Source: Dyadobacter luteus
GTDB taxonomy: Bacteria; Bacteroidota; Bacteroidia; Cytophagales; Spirosomataceae
Direction: 5' to 3'
Length of the DNA stretch: 64,000 nucleotides
Assembly: GCF_003383615.1 (NCBI RefSeq)
Contig: NZ_QNUL01000030.1
Location: 1-64,000 of the forward strand
Position 1 is the stretch's first letter. Every line of letters begins with the position of its first letter. Under the pieces are notes generated by a model that was not told the DNA's origin, searched no databases, and saw only the letters and a list, made by a program, of their open reading frames with translations. The translations under genes and the position numbers were made by a program. Below, piece after piece: positions 28,074 through 36,723 of the stretch.

Positions 28074-28613
28074 ATGCCCAGAATCGCACCACTTCGCAGG
28101 AAAGATCAAACCTCAGAAATACAGATCGCATTCATACAACACCAGACGGTTTACAACACCAATATCAATAATATGAAGGCTACGTTGGGCCATTCTCCTA
28201 CGGCATTCAAAGTATACATGCAATGGTATCCTTTGTTTGAAGAGCTGAAAAGAATTGTTGGTACAAGACTCGCGACGTTGCTGGCCTGGTCGGTATCTGA
28301 GGAGACGCAGGGAATTATCTACACCGCTTTCTTTCGTAAAGCGATTAATGATTCAGGAGAAGACCCTGATAATCTGGTTCTCTCCGCAAATGAGCAGCAA
28401 TTTATTGATTTCGGAGCTGCCGTTGCCCGAAATAACGGATTAATCACCGACGAACTATTCGCCGGTATCCAACAGCAATATTCAGCTGAAGAAGTAGTCA
28501 TCATTGCAGCTTTTGCAGGAAAGATGATCGCTGCCAATATTTTTAACAACCTGATCCAGACTGAAACAGACGAACAACTATTGCCTTTCGTCCGTATCAA
28601 TCAGGCTGTTTGA
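28074..28613 (+). CDS. Carboxymuconolactone decarboxylase-like protein lacking the catalytic cysteines
   Basis: A 179-residue protein with the all-helical layout of the CMD/AhpD-like superfamily: MPRIAPL start, FKVYMQWYPLFEELK, the core GTRLATLLAWSVSEETQGIIY, and NNGLITDELFAGIQQQYSAEEVVII. In redox-active AhpD-like members the core helix carries C-x2-C and a His; here those positions are Glu/Gly/Ile-type residues and the protein has no cysteine at all. A peroxidase role is therefore unlikely. A non-redox lyase-type or binding role is possible. Its 3' end overlaps the convergent SDR gene by 13 bp. Confidence 0.7.
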   Translation: MPRIAPLRRKDQTSEIQIAFIQHQTVYNTNINNMKATLGHSPTAFKVYMQWYPLFEELKRIVGTRLATLLAWSVSEETQGIIYTAFFRKAINDSGEDPDNLVLSANEQQFIDFGAAVARNNGLITDELFAGIQQQYSAEEVVIIAAFAGKMIAANIFNNLIQTETDEQLLPFVRINQAV

Positions 28614-29446
28614 GCCTTACCTGTTTTTTGTTCAACAAGTTCTTCGCTCAGCTTCCAGAGTTGCTTTCCCAAAGCTTTGTTTTTGGCAGCTGACGAAGAC
28701 CTTCCGGACTTTTTACCTACAAAATATTTACCCGTAATACCCTGTACTTCTGGTGATGATGCCAGATATATGGTCGTGGCTGCTCCCTGTTTCACTGTCT
28801 TGAAAAAGGGGCGAAACAATTTCATGAAAGCGGCGGTAAGACCATTGCCATTCCCGGCAAAATTGCTGGCCACCGTACCCGGATGCAAGGCATTGGAAGT
28901 TACCCCGTAAGTGAATAACCTGTCTGAAAGCTCGTTGGAAAAAAGAATGTTTGCCAGTTTCGATCTGCCATATACGATGAGATCCTGATAAAAGTCCGGA
29001 TCCACCAATTTATCAATACTGAAAAAGGCAAAGAAATGCGCTTCTGAAGCGACATTCACGACTCTTGCGCCGGGTTTGAGCAGACTCACCAAGCCTGTAG
29101 TCAACACAAATGGTCCCATATGATTGGTTGCAAAAGTAAGCTCGATGCCATCTACCGATTTTTCTTTGTTTTGCACCAGTAAGCCAGCATTATTGATTAA
29201 TACATCAATTTTAGTATAACGATTTCTGATCTCCGTCACAGCCGCTTTCACCGATTCAATACTTCCCAAGTCACAGCTTATGAAGTCGGTCGTTACACAA
29301 TCCCCTATATCCTTTTGCAAAGCTTCCACCTTTTGTTTGTTACGCGCTACCAAAATCAGATCAAAACCTTTTTTTGACAGCTCTACAGCCGTGACATAGC
29401 CAATACCCGAGGTAGGGCCGGTAATTAATGCAACAGGATTACTCAT
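28601..29446 (-). CDS. Short-chain dehydrogenase/reductase (retinol dehydrogenase-like)
   Basis: A 281-residue classical SDR with the cofactor motif TGPTSGIG (about 9-16), the structural NNAG (about 88-91), and the active-site Y-x3-K in YGRSKLAN. The family reduces or oxidises carbonyl/alcohol groups with NAD(P)H. The layout resembles the retinol dehydrogenase/WW-oxidoreductase-like group found in bacteria. ATG 29446 is chosen because the Rossmann strand (NPVALITG) follows directly; 29485 would add 13 residues. It lies downstream of the MdaB-like gene with a 104-bp gap. Substrate unknown. Confidence 0.88.
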   Translation of the reverse strand: MSNPVALITGPTSGIGYVTAVELSKKGFDLILVARNKQKVEALQKDIGDCVTTDFISCDLGSIESVKAAVTEIRNRYTKIDVLINNAGLLVQNKEKSVDGIELTFATNHMGPFVLTTGLVSLLKPGARVVNVASEAHFFAFFSIDKLVDPDFYQDLIVYGRSKLANILFSNELSDRLFTYGVTSNALHPGTVASNFAGNGNGLTAAFMKLFRPFFKTVKQGAATTIYLASSPEVQGITGKYFVGKKSGRSSSAAKNKALGKQLWKLSEELVEQKTGKAQTA

Positions 29447-29550
29447 GGAATGAAGATATAGGAGTTGATAATTATTCAGTAACAAATATAGTCTATAAAG
29501 TCTATAGGTATTATAAATTACACCGATTTATTACTGAATAATCTTCTTCA

Positions 29551-30168
29551 TTAAGCCAAAACTTCTGAACTTGGTTCCAGGCTGAAAATATTCTCCAGGT
29601 GCTCACGATAGGCTGCCATATCTCTTTCAACATCAGCATTCTTTTCAATATCATGAAAATGAAAACTTTTTAACGGTTTCATACCTACAAAAGCATTCAT
29701 GCGGTGGAAACCGAACAAAGGCCCTTCGTCCACGCTATGTTCCTGAAAAAACTCTCCGGGTAAAGTGAAAGCTGTTTCAGGAGCATTCCAACTGGTGGTA
29801 AGCATATACCGGCGCCCATGCAGCATTCCTCCGGTACCATAATTGATTTCAGGATTGTCGGATGAACGCCCGTCGCTGTGGTAAATTCCCGTGTTATGCC
29901 CGGCTGTGAAAACCTCATCAATATACTTTTTAAAACCGTTCGGCACCTGAAACCACCAGATCGGTGTATGGTAAATCACGACATCTGCCCACACAAATTT
30001 TGCCACCTCTTCTTTCAAATCGTAACCCTCTGCAATCACGGTTAGCTTTATATTGAAATGCTCGTTGGCTGCTATGAATGCAAGTGTATGCTCTGTAATA
30101 GTATTATTGAATCGTCCGCCCGAATGACCGAAGTTCTGACCAGCGTTGATGATGAGTACGTTTTTCAT
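29551..30168 (-). CDS. NAD(P)H-dependent quinone reductase, MdaB-like flavoprotein
   Basis: A 205-residue flavodoxin-fold enzyme of the NQO1/MdaB group. The start MKNVLIINAGQNFGHSGGRF binds the flavin phosphate; HTPIWWFQVPNGFKKYIDEV, TAGHNTGIYHSDGR and the LTTSWNAPETAF segment are characteristic of MdaB proteins. It transfers two electrons from NAD(P)H to quinones, protecting against redox cycling, in the cytoplasm. It is transcribed divergently from a LysR regulator, the usual arrangement when the regulator controls the reductase. Confidence 0.9.
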   Translation of the reverse strand: MKNVLIINAGQNFGHSGGRFNNTITEHTLAFIAANEHFNIKLTVIAEGYDLKEEVAKFVWADVVIYHTPIWWFQVPNGFKKYIDEVFTAGHNTGIYHSDGRSSDNPEINYGTGGMLHGRRYMLTTSWNAPETAFTLPGEFFQEHSVDEGPLFGFHRMNAFVGMKPLKSFHFHDIEKNADVERDMAAYREHLENIFSLEPSSEVLA

Positions 30169-30193
30169 TGTTCTGTTTTTTTATTTGACATCA

Positions 30194-30245
30194 CAAAATT
30201 ACTTCCCTCTATTCTATCATAAAAATAAGATGATTTATACCTTTG
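30194..30245. promoter_or_regulatory. Divergent promoters with LysR-type operator between mdaB-like and lysR genes
   Basis: A minus-strand -7 element TAATTTTG (30201-30194) faces the MdaB-like gene and a plus-strand TACCTTTG (30238-30245) faces lysR. Between them an inverted repeat ATCAT (30216-30220) and ATGAT (30230-30234), 9 bp apart, could bind the LysR protein. Neither promoter has an obvious -33 TTTG, consistent with activator dependence. Confidence 0.5.
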
Positions 30246-30268
30246 CATTATAAAACTGATAGATCAAC

Positions 30269-31180
30269 ATGGTAAATCTGGAATGGTACAGGACGTTTAA
30301 GGCTATATATCAAAGTGGGACGCTTACAGGGGCGGCGGAAAACCTCTTTATCTCGCAGCCCGGTGTCAGCCTGCATCTGAGTTCGCTGGAAAGTTATGTT
30401 GGCTATAAACTGTTTGAGCGCTCCGCCCGGCGCATGCTTCCGACAGAAAGAGGAAAAATACTCTATAATGCCATTGCTGAAAGTATGGCTACGCTTGAAG
30501 AAGTGGAAAAAACCTTCCAGAAAAGCACTGAGAAGCACACACCAACCATTAGTATCGGAATGTGCTTTGAAACGTTTCAGATTACTTTGGAACAGTATAT
30601 CTCTACACTTCCTTTTAATGTTATCATCCGTTTTGGCGACTACCGCGAAATGTTGGATAACCTTGACAAAGGCATCCTGGATCTGATTATCACACCACAA
30701 AAGGGAGCTTCTAATCATATCGAACATCAGGCGTTCTCATCTGAAACCATTGTACTTGTTGCAGGTAAAGACCTGGATGTATCGGTTTTACAGGATTTAA
30801 TTAACAAAAAGAAATACGCTGAAGCCGGGCAATGGCTACGGGCGCAAAAGTGGTATGGTACTACGGGCGATATGGAACACCTGTTTCGGTTCTGGCAGCT
30901 TAATTTCGGTTCAACACCCGATTTTCGTCCAAACTATATTGTGCCGAATCTGAACTCTATTGTACGCTGTCTCAGCAGTGGAGCAGGTATGGCCGTGATT
31001 CCTGACTTTTTGTGTAGCAAAGAAATTGAGAACGGATTGGTGAAACTGGTTTGGAGAGGTGAACGTCCTTTGGAAAACACACTCTACTTTGCCAACCGTA
31101 AAAACACTACCTACTCAAATGAAATTGAACTGATCAAAACTTTGTTCAGAAAAGTGATGGTGCCGGAATTTGCAGATTGA
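30269..31180 (+). CDS. LysR family transcriptional regulator
   Basis: A 303-residue LysR-type protein: N-terminal winged helix (residues 1-60; FKAIYQSGTLTGAAENLFIS, PGVSLHLSSLESYVG) and a periplasmic-binding-protein-like effector domain (about 90-295). It is divergent from the MdaB-like quinone reductase with two overlapping promoters, so it probably responds to a quinone or electrophile and controls that gene, and possibly the SDR beyond it. Effector unknown. Confidence 0.92.
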   Translation: MVNLEWYRTFKAIYQSGTLTGAAENLFISQPGVSLHLSSLESYVGYKLFERSARRMLPTERGKILYNAIAESMATLEEVEKTFQKSTEKHTPTISIGMCFETFQITLEQYISTLPFNVIIRFGDYREMLDNLDKGILDLIITPQKGASNHIEHQAFSSETIVLVAGKDLDVSVLQDLINKKKYAEAGQWLRAQKWYGTTGDMEHLFRFWQLNFGSTPDFRPNYIVPNLNSIVRCLSSGAGMAVIPDFLCSKEIENGLVKLVWRGERPLENTLYFANRKNTTYSNEIELIKTLFRKVMVPEFAD

Positions 31181-31189
31181 CGGGCGTCC

Positions 31190-31231
31190 GTACATATGTG
31201 CTATTCTTCTGTACAAATGGACTATTCTGCC
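31190..31231 (+). promoter_or_regulatory. Two tandem 21-bp repeats, candidate AraC-family operator
   Basis: Units 31190-31210 and 31211-31231 share 16 of 21 bases: both begin GTACA, followed by A/T then ATG, and both contain CTATTCT at the same place. The 21-bp period equals two helical turns, the classic spacing of direct half-sites for AraC/XylS proteins, and the second unit ends 14 bp before a good -7 element. The AraC gene two cistrons downstream is the likely ligand-responsive protein. Confidence 0.6.
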
Positions 31232-31245
31232 AGCGGGAAGGCCGG

Positions 31246-31253
31246 TAATTTTG
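31246..31253 (+). promoter_or_regulatory. -7 element of the SDR-araC-adh operon
   Basis: TAATTTTG fits TAnnTTTG and lies 31 bp before the SDR start. No TTTG occurs 19-20 nt upstream; that position is covered by the second 21-bp repeat, as expected of an activator-dependent promoter. Confidence 0.55.
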
Positions 31254-31284
31254 TTCTATCAAATCAAACAAAAGAACACAAGTC

Positions 31285-32109
31285 ATGGCAAGAACAATTT
31301 TAATTACAGGCGCATCAAGAGGTTTTGGAAAACTTTGGGCAGAAGCATTATTGCAAAGAGGTGATCAGGTAGCAGCGACAGCACGTGATGTTTCATCTCT
31401 TCAGGATCTTACAGAAAAATACGGCAAGAAAATTCTGGCAGTAGAGCTGGACGTTACAGATTCTACACAGGTTACAAAAGTTGTTAGTCAGGTAAAAGAA
31501 CATTTCGGAAGCATAGACGTCCTGATTAACAATGCCGGATACGGTCTGTTCGGAACGGTTGAAGAAACGACAGAGCAACAAGCCAGAGCCCAGATGGAGA
31601 CTAATTTCTTCGGATTACTTTGGGTGACTCAGGCTGTTTTACCTATCATGAGAGAACAAAAAAGCGGCCATATCATACAGCTATCCAGCTTTTTGGGACT
31701 CACAACACTTCCTATGCTGGGACTATACAACGCCTCCAAATTCGCCGTGGAAGGACTAAGCGAAACCATCGCATCAGAAGTGGCGCATCTTGGAATCAAA
31801 GTGACACTGATAGAACCAAACGGATACACCACTGAATGGGCCGGAGCTTCCGCAGCGCAAACCACTTCCGATATTGCTGATTATAATCCGGTGCGCGAAG
31901 GCTTTGCTTCCTCGGGAGAAAATGCAGACAATTGGGGAAATCCTGAAGCGACAATTGATGCCATTTTGAAAGTGATCGACAGTCCTAACCCGCCGCAACG
32001 TTTGCTTTTCGGAAAAGTGGCATATCATGCAATGCCGGAAATTTACCGTCAGCGTATCAATGCTATTGAAGACTGGAAAGAAGTGAGCATTGCCGCGCAC
32101 GGACATTAA
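31285..32109 (+). CDS. Short-chain dehydrogenase/reductase
   Basis: A 274-residue classical SDR with TGASRGFG (residues 8-15), NNAGYG (about 85-90), active-site Ser in QLSSFLG and Y-x3-K in YNASKFAVEG. The close fit of SGHIIQLSSFLG and the C-terminal region points to the common SDR group annotated as SDR family NAD(P)-dependent oxidoreductase in Bacteroidota. It heads a three-gene unit with an AraC regulator 11 bp downstream and a quinone-oxidoreductase-like ADH beyond, suggesting a small inducible carbonyl-detoxification operon. Substrate unknown. Confidence 0.88.
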   Translation: MARTILITGASRGFGKLWAEALLQRGDQVAATARDVSSLQDLTEKYGKKILAVELDVTDSTQVTKVVSQVKEHFGSIDVLINNAGYGLFGTVEETTEQQARAQMETNFFGLLWVTQAVLPIMREQKSGHIIQLSSFLGLTTLPMLGLYNASKFAVEGLSETIASEVAHLGIKVTLIEPNGYTTEWAGASAAQTTSDIADYNPVREGFASSGENADNWGNPEATIDAILKVIDSPNPPQRLLFGKVAYHAMPEIYRQRINAIEDWKEVSIAAHGH

Positions 32110-32120
32110 TTAAAACACTC

Positions 32121-33011
32121 ATGAAACATTTCAAATCACTAAGCCAGATGCATCTGGAGAACGGTTGGGAACCGCCGCAGCATCCATTGTTCAGTGTCAT
32201 CGGATGCCAGTCGGGTTGCACTATGCCCGACCGCGAGTTTACCAGCGATTGCTATATGATCGGATTCAAGAAATTCAAATCCGGCGTGATCAAATATGGC
32301 AGAACGCCCTACGACCATTCCAACGGCTCGCTGATGTTTGTAAAGCCCCAGCAGATCATAGAGATGCGCGATCTGGAACTGGAAGAGAAAGGATTTATGA
32401 TTCTCATCCATGAGGATTACCTCAATGGTCACGCATTACATGACGCAATCGGGCACTATGGCTTTTTTGATTATGAGATCAACGAGGCACTCCACCTTTC
32501 TCCAGCTGAAGAGGCCGTGATTTGGGAGCTTCATGACAAAATCAGGTCGGAGTATTTTACCAATCCTGATGAATTCAGCAGGGAAATTATTCTGAGCCAT
32601 ATTGATTCGATCCTGAAATATGCGCAGCGCTATTACAAAAGACAGTTCATCAACCGGACAGATATGTCGGGCAAAGTGATAACAAAATTCAATGACGCCA
32701 TCAAAGCGTATTTCCGAAATGCACAACTGAAAGAGCTGGGATTGCCGTCGGTGAATGGACTTGCTTCGCAGCTATCGTTGTCGCCACGCTATCTGAGTGA
32801 CCTGTTGAAGCAGGAAACAGGTAAAACTGCAATTGAACTTATCCACATAGCACTTGTGTCCGAAGCAAAGAATATGCTGAAGACGAATAATATGGGGGTG
32901 GCAGAAATTGCGTACCAGCTCGGCTTTGAAAACGCTTCCTACTTTACCAGATTGTTCAAAAAACAAACGGGACTCAACCCGCTTGAATACAGAAAAGTAC
33001 AACTCAACTAG
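32121..33011 (+). CDS. AraC family transcriptional regulator
   Basis: A 296-residue regulator with an N-terminal sensor domain of the short AraC type (about 20-150) and C-terminal double HTH (about 195-292): LASQLSLSPRYLSDLLKQET and the conserved VAEIAYQLGFENASYFTRLF. It is sandwiched between an SDR and an ADH with gaps of 11 and 13 bp, so it is cotranscribed with the enzymes it probably regulates. The tandem 21-bp repeat upstream of the operon is a plausible binding site. Confidence 0.92.
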   Translation: MKHFKSLSQMHLENGWEPPQHPLFSVIGCQSGCTMPDREFTSDCYMIGFKKFKSGVIKYGRTPYDHSNGSLMFVKPQQIIEMRDLELEEKGFMILIHEDYLNGHALHDAIGHYGFFDYEINEALHLSPAEEAVIWELHDKIRSEYFTNPDEFSREIILSHIDSILKYAQRYYKRQFINRTDMSGKVITKFNDAIKAYFRNAQLKELGLPSVNGLASQLSLSPRYLSDLLKQETGKTAIELIHIALVSEAKNMLKTNNMGVAEIAYQLGFENASYFTRLFKKQTGLNPLEYRKVQLN

Positions 33012-33024
33012 ACACAACATAAAA

Positions 33025-33960
33025 ATGAAAGCGATCTTATTAAATGAGCCCGGTGCGATAGACAACCTGAAACTCACTGAAATAGATACACCTCAAATCG
33101 GAGCCGACGAAGTGCTGGTACAGGTAAAAGCGATCAGTATTAATCCCGTGGATGTAAAAAGTCGGGAAGGCAAAGGGGTGTATGGGCGGATCAAAGACCA
33201 GAGCCCGCTAATCCTGGGCTGGGATATTTCCGGAATTGTTACCGAGAGCAACAGTGCTGATTTTAAGGCGGGCGATGAAGTATTTGGTATGGTGAATTTC
33301 CCGGGTCATGGTAAAGCATATGCTGAATATCTGGCAGCACCAGCCAGCCATCTCGCCATTAAACCTGCCTCCATAAGCCATGAGGAAGCCGCCGCGGCTA
33401 CACTTGCGGCGCTCACTGCGCTACAGGCGCTGGAAGATCACGCGAAGGTGAAAGCCGGACAGAAAGTGCTCGTACATGCCGCTGCAGGTGGTGTAGGTCA
33501 CTATGCTGTGCAGCTTGCCAAAAACCTGGGAGCATACGTGGTAGGAACTTCTTCAGCCAAAAATAAAGATTTCGTGCTATCACTGGGAGCCGATGAGCAC
33601 ATTGATTACCATGGTTATGACTGGAAAAACAGTCCCTACGAATTCGACTTTATATTGGACACCATCGGCGGCAACAATATTGACCTTTCTCTCGAAGTAG
33701 CCAAAGCGGGTGGAACCATCATCAGCATTCCTTCGGGACTGAATGAATCAGTTACTGAAAAGGCGAAGGCAAAAGGTGTTGAGGGTTATTTTATTTTGGT
33801 CAAATCGGATGGAGAGGGCATGAAAAAGCTGTCTTTGCTGCTGGAAAATGGAACAATCAAATCCCACGTATCTGACACTTTCCCTTTTGAAGAAATCGGA
33901 GCTGCACATACGCAGGTGGAGAGTGGACGCACCGTAGGCAAGGTCGTTGTGGTGTTATAA
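33025..33960 (+). CDS. NADP-dependent quinone-oxidoreductase-like alcohol dehydrogenase
   Basis: A 311-residue medium-chain dehydrogenase/reductase of the zinc-independent quinone oxidoreductase group. The N-terminal GroES-like domain contains SINPVDVKSREG and GWDISGIV, typical of this group, and lacks the Cys/His zinc ligands. The cofactor motif HAAAGGVGHYAVQLAK (about 152-167) marks the Rossmann domain. ATG 33025 is used since the domain begins MKAILLNEPG; a longer frame from 32908 runs antisense to none but through the AraC coding end and is not plausible. Probable NADPH-dependent reductase of quinones or enals. A strong terminator follows. Confidence 0.9.
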   Translation: MKAILLNEPGAIDNLKLTEIDTPQIGADEVLVQVKAISINPVDVKSREGKGVYGRIKDQSPLILGWDISGIVTESNSADFKAGDEVFGMVNFPGHGKAYAEYLAAPASHLAIKPASISHEEAAAATLAALTALQALEDHAKVKAGQKVLVHAAAGGVGHYAVQLAKNLGAYVVGTSSAKNKDFVLSLGADEHIDYHGYDWKNSPYEFDFILDTIGGNNIDLSLEVAKAGGTIISIPSGLNESVTEKAKAKGVEGYFILVKSDGEGMKKLSLLLENGTIKSHVSDTFPFEEIGAAHTQVESGRTVGKVVVVL

Positions 33961-33964
33961 TTTC

Positions 33965-33982
33965 TTTGCCACGAATTACGCG
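33965..33982. repeat. Short dispersed intergenic motif, copy 1
   Basis: TTTGCCACGAATTACGCG closely matches TTTGCCACAGATTACACC at 55911-55928 (14 of 18 bases). Similar GCCACAGATTACAC strings are recalled as short extragenic repeats in various bacterial genomes. Confidence 0.3.
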
Positions 33983-34018
33983 AACGGCACGGGTTCTGCC
34001 GGATCATATCAATTAAAT

Positions 34019-34066
34019 GCTCAGTATTTCAGGGTTCCGAAAATACTGAGCATTTTCTTTTTTTAC
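34019..34066. terminator. Bidirectional terminator between adh and the FGE-domain gene
   Basis: GCTCAGTATTT (34019-34029) pairs perfectly with AAATACTGAGC (34041-34051), followed on the plus strand by ATTTTCTTTTTTT. It lies between two convergent genes and can serve both. Confidence 0.88.
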
Positions 34067-34079
34067 TTTCAGCCCTATT

Positions 34080-34985
34080 CTATTTATCAATCACACAGCG
34101 AAAACCTTTTTCATTATTTCTGATATCCGGAAAATTGCCGAGCCTGCGGGCGATACGGGAGATGGTTGGAATGGTATCAAAAGCGCCACCTCTCAATACT
34201 TTGCGGTCACCCTGTTCGGGACCTTGCGGACTTGAAGAAGGTGACTTTTGATAATAATCAAGATCATACCAATCGTTACACCATTCTAACACATTACCAG
34301 CCATATCGTACAGGCCAAATTCATTGGCTGCAAAGGCTCTTACCGGAGAAGCTGTGACATAGCCATCGGTATATTTTTTGAAAATATGAAAGTCGGGATT
34401 GCTGTAATATCCGGCTTTCAAAAAGCTTTCATCTGCCACATTCGCCGCACCAACCTGGGGAATTAAAGCATTTCCCCAAGTAAATACAGCTCTGCTGTGC
34501 CCCTTAACTCCGTCCCGATTTCCTCTGGCAGCACGCTCCCATTCCGCTTCCGAGGGCAACCTGCCTCCTGCCCATGCGCAATAGGCATTGGCTTCATACC
34601 AGGTTACGTTCACAACCGGATGCTGGTCGGCCCAGCCATAAGATGGTTCCGGAGGCATTTGCTGGTTGGTGGCTTCACAAAATTGACGAAACTGCGCCAC
34701 TGTTACCAAAGTGCGATACATCCAGAATCCGTTCAACTTCACTATGTGCGCAGGTTGTTCTCCCCTGGTAAATCCAATCTCCTTTCTTTCCCAGCCATAC
34801 GCCTCCCAGATCGAATCTATTTCAGCAGCATTACTACCCATTACAAATTCGCCGGGTGGAATGAAAACCATCTCCGCAGAATCAACAGGATTGATGCGGG
34901 TTTTAACATGCTGAGCAAAACAGCCATTCGGATACGTTCCGGCAAATGCCAGGAAAAGGGACAAGCAAAGACTGAATAAATACAT
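34080..34985 (-). CDS. Exported SUMF1/formylglycine-generating-enzyme-domain protein
   Basis: A 301-residue protein with a signal peptide (to about CFAQ, residue 25) and a full FGE-sulfatase domain: MVFIPPGEFVMGSN, HPVVNVTWYEANAYCAWAGG, RLPSEAEWERAARG, NVLEWCNDWYD, VLRGGAFDT and a terminal GFRC. Most bacterial members of this family are not sulfatase activators but have related C-type-lectin-like or iron/copper oxidase roles (for example gliding-motility GldJ/GldK types). No sulfatase gene is in the window, so sulfatase maturation is not supported here. It stands alone on the minus strand. The export signal implies a periplasmic or envelope function. Confidence 0.85.
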   Translation of the reverse strand: MYLFSLCLSLFLAFAGTYPNGCFAQHVKTRINPVDSAEMVFIPPGEFVMGSNAAEIDSIWEAYGWERKEIGFTRGEQPAHIVKLNGFWMYRTLVTVAQFRQFCEATNQQMPPEPSYGWADQHPVVNVTWYEANAYCAWAGGRLPSEAEWERAARGNRDGVKGHSRAVFTWGNALIPQVGAANVADESFLKAGYYSNPDFHIFKKYTDGYVTASPVRAFAANEFGLYDMAGNVLEWCNDWYDLDYYQKSPSSSPQGPEQGDRKVLRGGAFDTIPTISRIARRLGNFPDIRNNEKGFRCVIDK

Positions 34986-35582
34986 AAATCGCTGCTTTTA
35001 TGATTTCTAACAAAAGCACTAATCTATACCTTTTTATACTTATCAGACCTTCATTTCTAATGATCTCCGGTCTGCGTGCAGTTCCGGATAAGGTTCCAAA
35101 GATTCCTTATAACAGATCCTGTCAGTCGTTGGTACACATACCTCACTGAAAGTTCACTTCAAAACTATTTGTCATTCCTTCTCTGCATCATCAAAAAGAC
35201 CTGGACTATCGGTTCTATTTGTTTTATATTCGCACAATTTTTAAAGCATTGTCATCAAGTGTCCAACCTCCCAAGAGTTTATAATCGTATAGCTACCATC
35301 CAACTGTTTCTGCCTCTTACACTTCAAGTCGTCGAAACTCCAAGATCTATCTCTCAACAAATACCTTCAGGAACCTCCTGTCAAAACGTGAATTCGGCCT
35401 TACTATATTCACACGGTAGCTCCCCGGTACAAAACTGACATTTGATGAGAGGCTGTCCGGATCTGAATGAGCGCATAAAATAATATGGACTAGCAGAAGT
35501 GAGCCCTTGGATGCAGCTTCGATGGTACTGTCTCAATTTTTCAATAAAACATCTAGCAAAAAATAAGTAAACAAAAATTTAA
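34986..35582. other. 597-bp gap without a supported gene
   Basis: Read on both strands this stretch gives only short frames full of unlikely residue mixtures. A 120-codon plus-strand frame (35076-35438) has no recognisable domain, signal peptide or good start context. The region may be degenerated coding DNA at the boundary of the AT-rich serine-hydrolase insert, but no parent gene could be identified. Confidence 0.5.
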
Positions 35583-36635
35583 ATGAACAAAAATTTTAAA
35601 TTCCCGGCATTTATTTTATCAATATTAATTGCCAGTTTCAATGCATTCGGGCAAAATACAGATTATTCTATTCAAATAGACAGCTTAATTAAAACTACAA
35701 ATCCAAGAAATTTTAACGGAGTTGTACTCATTCAACAAAATGGAAAGACAAAATATACGGGAGCTTATGGGTATAGCAATTTTGAAGAAAAATCTTCTTT
35801 AAAAATTACCGATAAATTTTCTACAATGTCTATTGCAAAGCAATTTACCTCTACCTTAATCTTACAAGCAGTTGAGAAAGGATTGATTGATTTGCACACG
35901 CCAATACGCAAGTACTTACCGGACTTTAAATATACCTGGGCAGACACCGTTACGGTTCATCATTTGCTCAACAATACTTCCGGGTTGCATAGCGACAAAA
36001 TTGACAATCCATTAAAATTTACACCAGGATCGGCATTCAGTTATTCCAACATTGGTTATTATGTGGCAGGATTGGTACTCGAAAAACAAAGCAAGAAAAC
36101 ATTTGAACAATTGGTCACCGAGTTGTTTAAAAAGTGCGGAATGAAAAATAGCTTTTACCCATCAGAGAAAGCCAGTCACTTGCTAACCAAAGGGCATACG
36201 ATAAAAAAAGACGGAACATACAGGCTCAATGAGCAGCTAAGTTTTGAGCCATCTCATTATTGGGGAAGTCATTTGATCGTTACAGCGCCCGATCTGGCAA
36301 AATGGAACGAATGCTTACATAAAGGAAAAGTACTGAAACCTGCCACTTACAAGTTGATGACCAGCTATGTTATCACCAATGCTCATCAATTATTTAGCAA
36401 AAACCCTATCGGATATGGCTACGGATTAAGAATAAATGACAAAGAAGGTATTCTGGAAATTGGACATACTGGCTTTCATCCGAATGAAGGATATACGGCC
36501 GTCAACCTATACTATCCTGAAACTAACACGAGCGTAATAGTGATGGAGAATCAGGCAAATGAAAACTTTGACATCGCTTATTATTTTGAACAGGAAATAA
36601 GAAAAATTGTTAAAAATAGTACCCTTTTGAAATGA
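35583..36635 (+). CDS. Exported serine hydrolase, class C beta-lactamase-like
   Basis: A 350-residue member of the beta-lactamase/transpeptidase-like family with a signal peptide (to about AFGQ, residue 23). The catalytic S-x2-K is SIAK (Ser83-Lys86), the Y-x-N equivalent is YSN (154-156), and the third motif is HTG (295-297). Such proteins include esterases, D-aminopeptidases and DD-peptidases; true beta-lactamase activity is not implied. The gene is noticeably richer in A and T than its neighbours and sits between a 600-bp non-coding stretch and a terminator, which suggests acquisition by transfer. Confidence 0.85.
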   Translation: MNKNFKFPAFILSILIASFNAFGQNTDYSIQIDSLIKTTNPRNFNGVVLIQQNGKTKYTGAYGYSNFEEKSSLKITDKFSTMSIAKQFTSTLILQAVEKGLIDLHTPIRKYLPDFKYTWADTVTVHHLLNNTSGLHSDKIDNPLKFTPGSAFSYSNIGYYVAGLVLEKQSKKTFEQLVTELFKKCGMKNSFYPSEKASHLLTKGHTIKKDGTYRLNEQLSFEPSHYWGSHLIVTAPDLAKWNECLHKGKVLKPATYKLMTSYVITNAHQLFSKNPIGYGYGLRINDKEGILEIGHTGFHPNEGYTAVNLYYPETNTSVIVMENQANENFDIAYYFEQEIRKIVKNSTLLK

Positions 36636-36723
36636 ATGTTTTCATAAATAAAATTTCATTTCAAAATAGAATAAGAATTATGAAACTGTGAAATGTAAAA
36701 TATTCTCGTAAATATTTATTTTT

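Noticed and set aside
32908..33024. Longer N terminus for the ADH
   Set aside because: It would overlap the AraC gene by over 100 bp in another frame, and the conserved ADH start MKAILLNEPG begins at 33025.
35076..35438. 120-codon plus-strand frame in the gap before the serine hydrolase
   Set aside because: No domain, no ribosome or promoter context, unlikely composition; treated as non-coding.
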